From Mesobacillus boroniphilus JCM 21738 (GTDB taxonomy: Bacteria > Bacillota > Bacilli > Bacillales > Cytobacillaceae), in assembly GCF_000517385.1 (NCBI RefSeq), contig NZ_BAUW01000006.1, positions 25,720 to 89,719 of the forward strand: 64,000 nt of DNA. The letters run 5' to 3'. The position numbers were made by a program, and so were the translations under genes. Below are positions 53,633 through 63,368 of this stretch, piece after piece; position 1 is the stretch's first letter, and each line of letters begins with the position of its first letter. The notes beneath the pieces were generated by a model, which was given only the letters and a program-made list of their open reading frames with translations, had not been told where the DNA came from and made no database searches.

Positions 53633-56012
53633 TTGAAGAAGAAAAGTTCGTTAAAGGTTCTTTCTAGCGTGGCAGCTAGTGCTGTCTTCGCTTCTACTTT
53701 ATTTGCAGGTTCGTTTGCTGGACCAACTGCAGCTCCTAAGAGTGTAGCAGCTGCAACAGCTCCTGAGTCTGCACCAATCGATTTACACATCGTTGACCAG
53801 GATCGCCTGGCAAAGGCTCTACAGGAGCGAGGCCTGATTGCGAAAGGCGCTTCTCCGGAAGAAGTCAACAAAGCGGTAACAGAATATATCAAGAAGAAGC
53901 AGGGTACTAAAGCGGGCAAGACGGATAAGCACACTGCTGAGGATGAGATGGCCAAGAAGTCAAAGGACTTTTTGACAAAGCAAAAGGACAAGCTGACTAA
54001 ACAGCTTGAAAAAGGGCATGACAACTTCAAAGCAGGCAAGCCAACAGGCTACGCGAAAGTAGATCCTGCGAAACAGGCTGCTTACAATGGTACAGTCAGG
54101 GAAGACAAAGTTCTTGTTCTTTTGGCTGAATTCGCAGACTTCAAGCACAATAGCATTGAGCAAGAAGAAGGCTATATGTACTCAGATGACTTCAGCCGTG
54201 AGCATTATGAAAAAATTCTGTTCGGTGACGAAGAGTTTACAATATTCAATGGCGAAAAGGTACAGACATTCAAGCAGTATTATGAAGAACAGTCTGGCGG
54301 CAGCTACACAGTTGACGGACATGTTACTGATTGGGTCACTGTACCTGGCAATGCTGCTGACTACGGTGATGACAATCCTGAAGGCGGTCATGATAATAAT
54401 GGTGAAGATGGACCGCGTGATTTTGTAAAAGATGCATTAGCAGCAGCAGTAGCTAATGGCACAGATCTTTCCGAGTTCGACCAGTTCGATCTTTATGATC
54501 TGGATGGCGATGGAGATCAAAACGAGCCGGACGGTCTTGTTGATCACTTGATGGTCCTTCATGCAGGTGTCGGCCAGGAAGCTGGCGGCGGAGCTTTAGG
54601 TGACGATGCAATCTGGTCACACCGCTGGGTCTTGGATGGAGTTCATGCAGTAGACAATACAACTGCAGAGGTTAATTACTGGGGCGGCAAAATGGCAGCA
54701 TTTGACTACACAATCGAGCCTGAAGATGGAGCGGTTGGCGTATTTGCACACGAATTCGGTCATGACTTAGGCCTTCCAGATGAGTACGACACACAGTACA
54801 CTGGACAAGGCGAGCCAGTTGCATCATGGTCAATCATGAGCGGCGGCAGCTGGAATGGAGCAGTAGCAGGGACAGAGCCTACGAGCTTCTCTCCACAGAA
54901 CAAAGAATACTTCCAGAAGATCATGGGCGGCAACTGGGCTAACATTACGGAAGTAGATTATGAAGACATCGACGAAAATGGTCTGACAGCAGTCATCGAC
55001 CAGAGCGTTACGAAGTCAAAGAATAACGGTATTGTAAAAGTGAACCTACCATCTAAAAAGGTTCAAGCATTGAGCCAGCTTTCGGTGAGAAGTACTACTA
55101 CAGCACAAAAGGTGATGACCTGCACACTGCATTGGAAACACCTGTATTCGATCTGACAGCGGCAACTTCAGCTACTTTCGACTACAAAGCATGGTACGAA
55201 GTAGAATTCGATTATGACTATGTATTTGTAAATGCAGTAACAGAAGATGGTACAGAAGTTGAGTTGGATGTAATCGGAGACGAAAACACTGCTGGCGGCA
55301 TGGAAACGACTCAAGGCGAATGGGAAGACAAGTCTTATGACCTAAGCCAGTTCGCAGGACAGAAAGTGAAACTGACTTTTGATTATGTAACTGACGGCGG
55401 TCTTGCTCCAGAAGGTTTTGCAATGGACAACCTAAGCTTGACTGTTGACGGAGAAGTTGCTTTCTCTGACGATGCAGAAGGCGCTGAACAAGTGACTCTT
55501 GATGGCTTTATCTCAACAAACGGCTTGTTTGACAAAGATCACTACTACTACCTTGAGTGGAGGAACTACGCTGGCTCTGATAAAGCTTGATTGCCGGCCG
55601 CGGCGTGAAGTACAACACTGGTATGGTTGTTTGGTACGGTGACGACAGCTTTACAGACAACTGGGTTGGCGTCCACCCGGGCGAAGGCTTCATCGGGGTT
55701 GTTGACTCTCATCCAGAAGCAATCGTGGGCACGCTGAATGGCCAGGATTCTGTAAAGAGCAGCACGCGTTATCAAATTTCTGACGCAGCATTCTCACTGG
55801 ATAAGGCACCTGCCTGGACAGTGGATTCTCCATCACGCGGAGTGTTTGACTACGAAGGACTTCCTGGTGTGACAACATTTGATGACTCTAATAAGTACAT
55901 CAACGAACTGATTCCGGATGCAGGTAAAAAGCTGCCTAACTACGGATTGAAGTTCCGGGTCATCGGCGAAGCGAAAGATAACTCTGCTGGTGCAGTTTGG
56001 ATCCATAAATAA
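53633..56012 (+). CDS. InhA-type secreted M6 metalloprotease, two frameshifts
   Basis: About 793 residues: signal peptide ([29 protein letters not shown]), a Lys-rich propeptide region to about residue 140, then the peptidase unit with zinc motif [14 protein letters not shown] and the Met-turn SIMSGGSW. The C-terminal part holds [17 protein letters not shown] and later beta domains as in immune inhibitor A. TTG start 53633 follows AGGGGGTT. One base is missing near 55068 (restores [13 protein letters not shown]) and one T near 55588 (restores [14 protein letters not shown]). Secreted; degrades host or environmental proteins and antimicrobial peptides. Confidence 0.87.
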
Positions 56013-56022
56013 GAATGAATTT

Positions 56023-56060
56023 AAAGACATCGGGCGGTTTCTCGCTCGATGTCTTTTTGT
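56023..56060 (+). terminator. Intrinsic terminator of the InhA gene
   Basis: AAAGACATCGGGCG and CGCTCGATGTCTTT, a 14-bp stem with one G-U pair, loop GTTTCT, then T-rich. Confidence 0.85.
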
Positions 56061-56090
56061 AATTGGTAAAAATCAGTGTTTTTTTCCAAT

Positions 56091-56205
56091 TCGCCAATAA
56101 AAATGGATTATCGCCAATATATTAAAATTTTCGCCAATAAAGTTGTGAAAACCGCCAATAAAATTAAATTTTCGCCATTAAAAAAATAAAAATCGCCAAT
56201 AAAAT
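56091..56205. repeat. Intergenic array of CGCCAATA motifs phased at 20-21 bp
   Basis: Six copies of CGCCAATA (one reads CGCCATTA) begin at 56092, 56112, 56132, 56153, 56173 and 56194, so successive starts are 20, 20, 21, 20 and 21 bp apart, about two helical turns. Bases between are A/T-only filler that is not conserved. Lies between the InhA terminator and the helicase gene. A related array lies at 59398-59530. Not a CRISPR: repeats are 8-10 bp and spacers about 12 bp. Confidence 0.8.
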
Positions 56206-56328
56206 CAAATCAGGCAAAAAACAATCTATAATAAAAGGTGCAAAACTCCATTTTTCAGGGGAATACTGGACTTATAATCGTGTTTTAGCTAGTATCAATA
56301 CTAGAATGTTTAACTGAAGGAGAAAATC

Positions 56329-57471
56329 ATGTCAGAAACTCAACTAATTATCGCACAATTGAAACCGTTCCTGCAGCAAGCCTGGGAGAAGGCTGGATTC
56401 AAAGCAATGACTTCTGTCCAGACGACGGCGATTCCATTAATAATAGAAGGAAAAGATGTCGTAGGGGAATCTCCGACAGGTACTGGAAAAACTTTAGCGT
56501 ACTTGCTTCCTGTTTTAAATAAAATCGACGCTAATATGCAGAATACACAGGCAGTCATCCTCGCTTCGTCACAGGAGCTTGTCATGCAGATCCTCTCCGA
56601 AATCCAGAAGTGGGGAGAAGGCAGCGGTATCAAATCGGCGAGCCTTATCGGCGGAGCGAACCTAAAGCGTCAGATTGACAAGCTGAAAAAGAGCCCGCAT
56701 ATCATTGTAGGAACTCCCGGACGGACGAATGAACTGATCAAGCAGAAAAAGCTGAAAATGCACAAAGTCCATACAGTCGTCCTTGATGAAGGCGATCAGC
56801 TTCTAACCCAGGAGCATAATGAAACGGTAAAAAGTATTGTAAAGTCGACACTTGCTGACCAAAGACAGCTACTGCTATTTTCAGCAACTCTCCCGGAGAC
56901 GGTTGAAAAGTCAATCAAGAGATTGGCGAAAGATCCAGAGATTATCAATGTGAAAAAGGACGAAACAATTGATGCTGCCAAAGTAGAGCATATTTACTTT
57001 GTCAGCGAGCAGCGTGACAAAATCAAAGTCCTTGAGAAGATTGCACGCCTGGATGGAACGAAGTCACTCGTTTTCATCAAGGATATCGCAAACCTGACCA
57101 TCGCTGCTGAAAAACTGAAGTTCAAGGACATCAACGTCGGCCAGCTGCACAGTGATTTGGACAAGCAGGACCGTCAGCGTTATTTGAACAAGTTCCGGGA
57201 CGGCAACAGCGAAATGCTGCTTGTCACCGAAGTCGCAGCACGTGGCTTGGATATTAAAGGTGTTACTCACGTTGTCCACTATGATTTCCCGAGAGAGCAG
57301 GACCAATATGTCCACCGCTCCGGACGCACAGGCCGATTTGGCGCGGAAGGGACCGTCATCTCAATCGTCAACGAACGTGAAGAACGCGATTTGAAAAGAT
57401 TCTGCAATGCACTTAATATTACACCAGTGCAAAAAGAATTTTATGGTGGTAAAATTGTTGACCCAGAATAA
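56329..57471 (+). CDS. yfmL: DEAD-box RNA helicase (YfmL-like, DEGD variant)
   Basis: A 380-residue two-domain helicase core with almost no extensions: Q motif AMTSVQTTAIPLI, motif I SPTGTGKT, Ib GTPGR, motif II DEGD (Gly in place of Ala of DEAD), SAT as motif III, then LVTEVAARGLDIKGVTHVVHYDFP and HRSGRTGRFG (V and VI). Length and composition match the small B. subtilis helicase YfmL, implicated in ribosome assembly and cold growth. Monocistronic with its own terminator. The exact orthologue is not proven. Confidence 0.8.
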   Translation: MSETQLIIAQLKPFLQQAWEKAGFKAMTSVQTTAIPLIIEGKDVVGESPTGTGKTLAYLLPVLNKIDANMQNTQAVILASSQELVMQILSEIQKWGEGSGIKSASLIGGANLKRQIDKLKKSPHIIVGTPGRTNELIKQKKLKMHKVHTVVLDEGDQLLTQEHNETVKSIVKSTLADQRQLLLFSATLPETVEKSIKRLAKDPEIINVKKDETIDAAKVEHIYFVSEQRDKIKVLEKIARLDGTKSLVFIKDIANLTIAAEKLKFKDINVGQLHSDLDKQDRQRYLNKFRDGNSEMLLVTEVAARGLDIKGVTHVVHYDFPREQDQYVHRSGRTGRFGAEGTVISIVNEREERDLKRFCNALNITPVQKEFYGGKIVDPE

Positions 57472-57480
57472 TTGTTTCGA

Positions 57481-57511
57481 AGCTATAGGACTTTTTCCTA
57501 TAGCTTTTTTA
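57481..57511 (+). terminator. Intrinsic terminator of the helicase gene
   Basis: AGCTATAGGA and TCCTATAGCT, a perfect 10-bp stem, followed by T6. Confidence 0.88.
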
Positions 57512-57637
57512 CTGCATTTAAAGGTTTTTTAGGATGAAAATCAGAATATATTCCGTAGATTATTTTTGAAGGCTCTGTTACAGCTGTTGAAATCAACAGC
57601 CGAAATTACATAGCCTTTTTGAAAGGAATTGTTGAAC

Positions 57638-59123
57638 TTGAAAAATCCACGTCTAAATAAATTGATGGAAGAGTGGCTGCCTGAAGCGACAATTGATCTG
57701 ATGCAGGAAAAAATGGAGAAGGCCGAGCTGTCTTCGCACGATCTTGTCCTGATGTACCAGGCCCGTATTGCTGCCTTTGATAAAATAACGAATTCAGTGC
57801 TTGAGTTGAATCCAGATGCCCTGCAGATTGCGGCCGCCCTGGATGCAGAACGAAAACAGAAAGGTCCAAGAGGCCCTTTACACGGCATTCCGGTCCTTGT
57901 AAAAGACAATATTGATACAAACGATAAAATGCATACAAGTGCTGGATCGCTCGCATTGAAAGACTCCTTTGCCCGGAAGGATTCCTTTGTTGCTGCGAAG
58001 CTGAGGGAAGCAGGCGCGGTCATTCTTGGCAAAACGAATATGACGGAGTGGGCAAATTTCATGGCAAATGGCATGAAGATTGGCTACAGTTCCCGCGGTG
58101 GCCAGGTGCTGAATCCGTACGGTCCAGGGAAATTTGATGTCGGCGGCTCAAGTGCAGGTTCCGGCGCAGCAATTGCTGCCAATTTGTCTGCAGTAGCGGT
58201 CGGAACAGAAACAGATGGTTCGATTTTAAATCCTGCTTCACAAAATTCACTGGTTGGCATCAAGCGACAGTTGGCCTGGTCAGCCGCAGCGGCATCATTC
58301 CAATTGCCCACACGCAGGACACGGCTGGACCGATGGCGAGAACAGTAAAAGACGCGGTTTACCTTTTAGAAGCGATTGCTGGCAAAGATCCACAAGACCC
58401 GGCAACGATGGTAACTTTACCTGAATTCGACCATGATTCTCTTTTCGATAGTCAAGCACTTAAAGGAACGAAAATTGCTGTTGCCAGGGAAGAGTATATT
58501 GGAAAATGGACTCAGGAACAGGAGCAAATTTTTCAAAAAGCGGTTGAAAAATTAGAAGAGCTTGGCGCCGAGGTAGTTGAAGCAGCAATCCCGGCAGCGA
58601 AGGCGACATGGGGCTATAAGGTTCTGAGTTATGAATTCAAAGCTGATTTGAATGCTTATTTAAATGGGTTGGCACAAATGTTCCTGTCAGGACGCTTGCT
58701 GACGTGATTGCATTCAATTATGAGCATGGAGAGAAAATGCTGAAGTACGGGCAGGAAGTGCTGTTGGAATCTGAAGCCACAAGCGGAACATTGAATGAAG
58801 CTGAGTACCTCGAAGAACTGGAGTATAACCTTTACATGGCGAGGGAGAAGGGAATTGACTATGCGTTGAAGGAGTATGGTGCCGATGCGGTACTATTCCC
58901 GATGGATGGCTCTACAATCGGCTCAAAAGCAGGATATCCATCCGTTACGGTCCCAACTGCTTTTACAAAAGAAGGAGAGCCAGTCGGTATCACTTTCACG
59001 GGTTCTGCCTTCAGCGAACCCTTGCTGATCAGGCTTGCCTATGCATACGAGCAGGCAACCAGGGTGCGCCGAGCGCCTGAACTAAGAATAAACGCCGGGG
59101 AAAAAATCCATACTACTTCATGA
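57638..59123 (+). CDS. Amidase-signature family hydrolase, two frameshifts
   Basis: About 495 residues: GPLHGIPVLVKDNIDTNDKMHTSAGS (catalytic Lys), FDVGGSSAGSGAAIAANLSAVAVGTETDGSILNPAS (cis-Ser and nucleophile Ser of the Ser-cis-Ser-Lys triad), AHTQDTAGPMARTVKDAVYLLEAI. Hydrolyses an amide; stand-alone, not part of a GatCAB operon. One C is missing near 58265 (restores GIKPTVGLVSRSGIIPI) and one C near 58675 (restores APNVPVRTLADVIAFNYE). Three in-frame TTG starts lie at 57629, 57632 and 57638 behind AAAGGA; 57638 gives the best spacing. Confidence 0.83.
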
Positions 59124-59147
59124 ATCCATCAAAAGGAGCGAGGTAGA

Positions 59148-59282
59148 ATGGGTAGACAAAAGCTCGGCAACGGAAACGCCCAGCGCAACAACAACAAGAA
59201 AAAAGGCAACAACACACCCGAAGAACTAGTCGAATTCACAACCGGCCAGAAAGAAAAGAAATTCAACAATCCGATTGATTAA
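59148..59282 (+). CDS. Small Asn/Lys-rich protein, 44 residues
   Basis: ATG preceded by AAAGGAGCGAGG. Product begins MGRQKLGNGNAQRNNNKKKG and is hydrophilic, with no Cys or Trp. The size and composition recall small acid-soluble spore proteins of the minor classes, but I cannot match it to one. 24 nt after the amidase and followed by a strong terminator, so probably a real last gene of that operon. Confidence 0.65.
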   Translation: MGRQKLGNGNAQRNNNKKKGNNTPEELVEFTTGQKEKKFNNPID

Positions 59283-59290
59283 ACTACAGC

Positions 59291-59326
59291 AAAGTGCCCC
59301 GGCGATTCTTCGCCAGGGCACTTTTT
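59291..59326 (+). terminator. Intrinsic terminator after the 44-residue protein gene
   Basis: AAAGTGCCC with GGGCACTTT and an inner GGCG/CGCC around ATTCTT, followed by a T5 run. Confidence 0.87.
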
Positions 59327-59397
59327 ATAGCTGTTTATATCAAAAACAGGATAAATTCCTATGAAATCAATCATAGATTGAGCCTATTCAAAAATTT

Positions 59398-59530
59398 ATT
59401 GGCGAAAAATTAAATAATCGACCATATTTTAGAATAATTCGACCATATTTGAAGTTTTTTCGACCACATTTAGAAATATATTGGCGGATTTTTATTTTTT
59501 TCGACCACATTCAAGGATTATTCGGCCAAC
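59398..59530. repeat. Second phased array: TTGGCG and CGACCA motifs at 20-21 bp
   Basis: Six-base cores begin at 59399 (TTGGCG), 59419, 59440, 59461 (CGACCA), 59481 (TTGGCG), 59502 (CGACCA) and 59523 (CGGCCA), 20-21 bp apart throughout. TTGGCG is the complement of the CGCCAA core in the 56.1 kb array, so the same element occurs in both orientations, plus a CGACCA variant. A/T filler between. It sits between convergent genes (59282 plus strand, 59560 minus strand). Confidence 0.78.
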
Positions 59531-59559
59531 TGCTAATTCACAAGGTTTCTATCCCTTTA

Positions 59560-60429
59560 TCAATGCCCGCCGCTCTTATCAAAGTTACTCCCCGAAACGT
59601 CGGCGACATTCTCAATCGCGACCAGCGCGTTCGGATCGATATCATCGACAACTGAGCGGAGTGTGGATAATTCAATCCGGCTGACGATGGTGTAGATGAT
59701 TTTCTTTGGTTCGTTCGAAAAAACACCCTGGCCCTGGATATAGGTCATGCCACGGCCCAATTGCTTGAGCAAGGCTTCAGCGATTTCCTCAGGAACGTCG
59801 GAAATGATTGTGACTGATTTTAGCTCTTCCATCCCTTCGACGACAATGTCAATCATCTTGAAGGCGATGAAATAGGTGATGATGGAGTACATGGCCGTTT
59901 CCCAGCTGAACACGAGCAGAGCTGCCAGGATGAAGATGAACAAGTTCATGACCATGACGATCTGCCCGACAGAAACTGGGCGCTTTTTGCTGACAAGGAT
60001 GGCGATGATCTCGGTTCCATCCAGTGCGCCGCCTGACCGGATGACCAAACCAACACCTGTACCAAGGATAACCGCTCCGATGATGGTTGCTAAAAATAAA
60101 TCATCCGTCACAGGTTCAAAGTGGTGTAAATAAGCAGTCGCACCGGATAAAATAATGACTCCATATAAAGTGCGAAGCGTGAATTTCAAGCCCATCCTCT
60201 TATACCCGATATAAAGGAAAGGCAAGTTGAACAAAATCAGGTAAATACTCATCGAGATGTCAGTAAGCTCCGCCGCGATGATCGAAAGCCCGATGACCCC
60301 TCCGTCAAGAATCGCATTAGGAACAAGGAACATATCAAGACCGAATGCCGCGATAATTGCCCCGATCGTTATCGTCATAAGTTTTTTGATTTCTTTGACC
60401 ACTCTTTTTTTCTTCTTTGCAGGCACCAA
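59560..60429 (-). CDS. YitT family membrane protein (DUF161 plus DUF2179)
   Basis: A 289-residue protein with five to six helices: LMTITIGAIIAAFGLDMFLVPNAILDGGVIGLSII, GAVILGTGVGLVIRSGGALDGTEIIAILVSKK. The cytoplasmic C-terminal DUF2179 domain holds SVTIISDVPEEIAEALLKQLGRGMTYIQGQGVFSNEPKKIIYTIVSRIELSTLRSVVDDIDP. Common in Bacillus in several copies; function unknown, possibly a transporter. Start is TTG 60429 or GTG 60426 with AAAGGGTTGG upstream. Confidence 0.87.
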   Translation of the reverse strand: MVPAKKKKRVVKEIKKLMTITIGAIIAAFGLDMFLVPNAILDGGVIGLSIIAAELTDISMSIYLILFNLPFLYIGYKRMGLKFTLRTLYGVIILSGATAYLHHFEPVTDDLFLATIIGAVILGTGVGLVIRSGGALDGTEIIAILVSKKRPVSVGQIVMVMNLFIFILAALLVFSWETAMYSIITYFIAFKMIDIVVEGMEELKSVTIISDVPEEIAEALLKQLGRGMTYIQGQGVFSNEPKKIIYTIVSRIELSTLRSVVDDIDPNALVAIENVADVSGSNFDKSGGH

Positions 60430-60605
60430 ATATCCAACCCTTTTCTATTAATAATAACTTCTATGAATTAGTAATGTATGTACTATACTTATTGTATCAA
60501 AAATAAAGTATATCTGGTATTTTTACATTATATATCCATGATTAATAAAAGCGGTAATTGGGGTAATGAGAAGGGGAAGTTATTTGAAATTACGGAGGGG
60601 CTATT

Positions 60606-61844
60606 TTGGCTAACCAGGTTAAACATAAATCCAATAATCAGTCTGGTTCAACAAACAAGAAGAATCATCAGACTGGTAAAAATAACAGAAAGTCATATAG
60701 GAGAACCAATTCTAAGCCGCAAGAGATAGAAGATGACAGATTGATGCGGGTTGATGAATATAATCAAAAACATGATGGCAATAAAGGAAGCGGAAATGGG
60801 AAGCCGTCCAACCAATTAAAAAAAGAAAAAGTTAATTTTTCTTCTAAAAACCATAAAAGCAAGTCATCTTTCCAACAGGCTGGCAATGGAAATGGCAACT
60901 CATCCAAAAATTGGAACAGCAATGACAAATCATTTTCTAACCAATCCAAAAACGGCAACGGGAAAAATCGCAAGAATGATGGCGGTAAGAATTCAACCAA
61001 TCAAAATCAGGAATCAGGCGCAAAAGCTTCAGAAAAGCACGACGTAAAGCATAAGGAGCAGTCCGGAAAATTTGAGACAGCTTTTAACAGGATTCATAAG
61101 GCTTTGAAAGAAATGGTGAAGGGGACAGACAGCGATGCCTTTGTCGAGCTTCTGTACTCCGGCTATAAAAATCATTCATTGGTGCGCAAGTATAAAAGTG
61201 AGCTGCACCAGTTTGCGAAGCTTCGGAATGCGATTGTCCATGAGCGTGTGAATGCGGATTATTATATTGCTGAGCCTCACATTGAGGTGGTCGAACGAAT
61301 TGAGGAGATATGCAAGGAGTTTGAAAAGCCGCAGACAGCTTTATCGATTGCGACTAGCCCGGTGTTCTACTATTACGAAGATGCGTATCTTAAAGATGTT
61401 CTAAAGGTCATCAATAAGTTCGATTTTACAAGATTCCCTGTTTATGACAGATGATAAGTATATTGCCTTACTGACTTCAACGGAGATTATCCAGTGGATG
61501 GCGAAGCATTTTACCGACAGTGTGGTCCATTTTGAGGATGTCCGTGTAAAAGAGCTGTTAACGAAAGGGAAAAATTACTTTGTGACCTTTGTTGATGAAG
61601 ATGCGTCTCTGTATCATATTGAAGAATTATTTGAACGCTACCATACAAGAGGCAAGAAACTGCAGGCGGTCATCATCACGGAAACGGGGGACCGCCACGG
61701 AAAGCCAATCGGCGTAATTACGCATGGGACTTACTTGACAGTGATCCGGAAGATTGAGTTCCCGGCGTGTGAACTGTTATTGACGAAAAGCCGGCGATCC
61801 CGAAGATTGACACACAAGAGCTCGAGCAGTTTATACACGAATAG
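60606..61844 (+). CDS. HEPN-like plus CBS-pair fusion with Asn/Lys-rich N-terminus, two frameshifts
   Basis: About 412 residues, family not named in my knowledge. Residues 1-150 are low-complexity Asn/Lys/Ser/Gly. Residues about 155-245 are helical with RNAIVH at 207-212, matching the RNxxxH motif of HEPN domains. Residues about 250-390 read as two CBS repeats (SPVFYYYEDAYLKDVLKVINKFDFTRFPVYD; YIALLTSTEIIQWM; FVDEDASLYHIEELF; VITHGTYLTVI). One extra A near 61453 (restores VYDDDKYIALL) and one missing A near 61785 (restores KKPAIPKIDTQELEQFIHE, stop at 61844). TTG start 5 nt after GGAGGGG. Could be a nucleotide-sensing RNA-binding protein. Confidence 0.7.
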
Positions 61845-61910
61845 TTCATTGACGATATCATGGCTAAATTGATATACTGCAGCTATTAAAACTATTTTTA
61901 AATCCGAAAT

Positions 61911-62058
61911 AACTCTTATCCAGAGCGGCGGAGGGACAGGCCCAGTGAAGCCCGGCAACCTTCATGTTCATAATGAAAAGCGCTAAGTCCTTAAGATTGT
62001 ATTCTGAAGATAAGAGAGGCTATGCGACAGAACCTCTCCTGATGTGGAGGGGTTTTTT
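61911..62058 (+). promoter_or_regulatory. SAM riboswitch (S-box) with terminator
   Basis: P1 CTCTTATC (61913-61920) pairs with GATAAGAG (62009-62016). The conserved core GAGGGACAGGCCC then GUGAAGCCCGGCAACC follows, as in the S-box class. The terminator AACCTCTCC (62031-62039) with GGAGGGGTT (62046-62054) and T6 competes with an antiterminator pairing GAGAGG (62014-62019) with CCTCTC (62033-62038). High S-adenosylmethionine should favour termination and switch off the downstream gene. Confidence 0.95.
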
Positions 62059-62082
62059 AATATTTTAAAAGCAGGTGACAAA

Positions 62083-63225
62083 ATGGCAAAAAAATTTGAA
62101 ACAGAAGTACTTCATTCAATACATACGAAGCAAAAGGGAATCAAAAGCAAGGCGACACCAATTTATCAGACGTCTGCATTTACTTTTAATGATCTTGATG
62201 AGCTTGAGGGCTTTTATCAGGGAGAAGGAAACTATTTATATTCAAGGGTTGGGAACCCGAATACGGATGAACTGGGTCAATCCGTAGCGGCACTTGAACA
62301 TGCGGAAGATGGAGTAGCAGCTTCCTCAGGCCTGGCTGCCATTTTAGCGGGGGTCCTGGCATTGGTGAAGAATGGCGATCATATCGTTGCAGCCGACGAT
62401 GTATATGGCGGGAGCTTCCATATGCTGAAAGCCGAGATTGAACGCTTTGGAGTCGAGACGACATTTGTATCGTTTTCTGACCTGGACAAAGTCGAACAGG
62501 CAATCAAACACAATACGAAGATTCTTTACACGGAGTCCATCACGAATCCGCTTCTCCGTGTTGAAAAGTTAGAGGAAGTTATCGCGCTGGCTAAAAAAAG
62601 AAAACTCACCGTTCTGGTTGATAATACGTTCGCTACTCCGCTTCATGTCCGTCCGTTTTTACTCGGAGCCGACCTGGTTGTCCACAGCGCGACGAAATAC
62701 ATCGGCGGCCACAGTGATGTCACTTCAGGTGTCATCGTTGGCAAAAAAGAACTAATCGCAGAAGCACGGGCCAGAATCGTGAATCTTGGGGCGAACCTCA
62801 GCCCATTTGAAGCTTGGCTGACTTGCAGGGGATTGAAGACTCTGGCGTTAAGAATGAAGGCTCAATCTGAAAATGCAAGGTTGCTCGCTAACAGTCTGAG
62901 TGAACACCAAAATGTCTCGAAAGTATATTACCCCTTTGCTGAAGGTGAAAAAGGCTTTGGTGCGATCGTGACGATTGAATTGGCAGAACACGTGGATACG
63001 GACCAGTTTTTCAAGTCACTCGGATGGATTAAAATTGTGCCGACACTTGCGGGAGTCGAAACGACAGTCTCCCATCCCCTGAAAACCTCCCATCGAGCAC
63101 TGCCTCCAGAGGCACAGGCAGAGCTTGGCATTACATATGGTTTGGTCAGGATTTCAGTTGGTATTGAAAATGCAGATGACATTATCGAGCAATTTGCAGC
63201 CGCACTTGCAGCGGCAGGCAAATAA
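62083..63225 (+). CDS. Trans-sulfuration PLP enzyme (cystathionine/methionine gamma-type)
   Basis: A 380-residue Cys/Met metabolism PLP-dependent enzyme: YSRVGNPNTDELGQSVAALEHAEDGVAASSGLAAI, YGGSFHM, VDNTFATPL, and the PLP lysine in VVHSATKYIGGHSDVTSGVIVG, then ETTVSHPLKTSHRALP. Gamma-synthase, gamma-lyase and beta-lyase members cannot be told apart by eye. Control by an S-box places it in methionine synthesis or recycling. ATG 62083 follows GCAGGTGACAAA; an upstream ATG at 62044 lies inside the riboswitch terminator and is rejected. Confidence 0.88.
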   Translation: MAKKFETEVLHSIHTKQKGIKSKATPIYQTSAFTFNDLDELEGFYQGEGNYLYSRVGNPNTDELGQSVAALEHAEDGVAASSGLAAILAGVLALVKNGDHIVAADDVYGGSFHMLKAEIERFGVETTFVSFSDLDKVEQAIKHNTKILYTESITNPLLRVEKLEEVIALAKKRKLTVLVDNTFATPLHVRPFLLGADLVVHSATKYIGGHSDVTSGVIVGKKELIAEARARIVNLGANLSPFEAWLTCRGLKTLALRMKAQSENARLLANSLSEHQNVSKVYYPFAEGEKGFGAIVTIELAEHVDTDQFFKSLGWIKIVPTLAGVETTVSHPLKTSHRALPPEAQAELGITYGLVRISVGIENADDIIEQFAAALAAAGK

Positions 63226-63306
63226 TTTGAGCTATGACTGAAGTGTCCTCCGTTTTCAATAAACTGTCTCCGTTTACTACAACGGCGAGTAATTTTTCTA
63301 AATAAG

Positions 63307-63331
63307 GTTTACACCTCCTGTATACGGGTAT
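63307..63331 (+). promoter_or_regulatory. Sigma-B promoter of the YflT-type gene
   Basis: GTTTAC (63307-63312), 13-bp spacer, GGGTAT (63326-63331), a near-perfect match to the GTTTAA-N12-15-GGGTAT consensus. About 38 bp before the start codon. Confidence 0.82.
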
Positions 63332-63368
63332 TTTTAAAAGGACTACTCGTCTAAAGGAGGCTTTTATT

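Noticed and set aside
56091..56205. Phased repeats as a CRISPR array
   Set aside because: Repeats are only 8-10 bp, the intervals are A/T filler of about 12 bp, and no cas genes are present.
62044..62082. ATG at 62044 as the start of the trans-sulfuration enzyme
   Set aside because: It lies inside the S-box terminator stem; ATG 62083 has the ribosome site and matches the family start.
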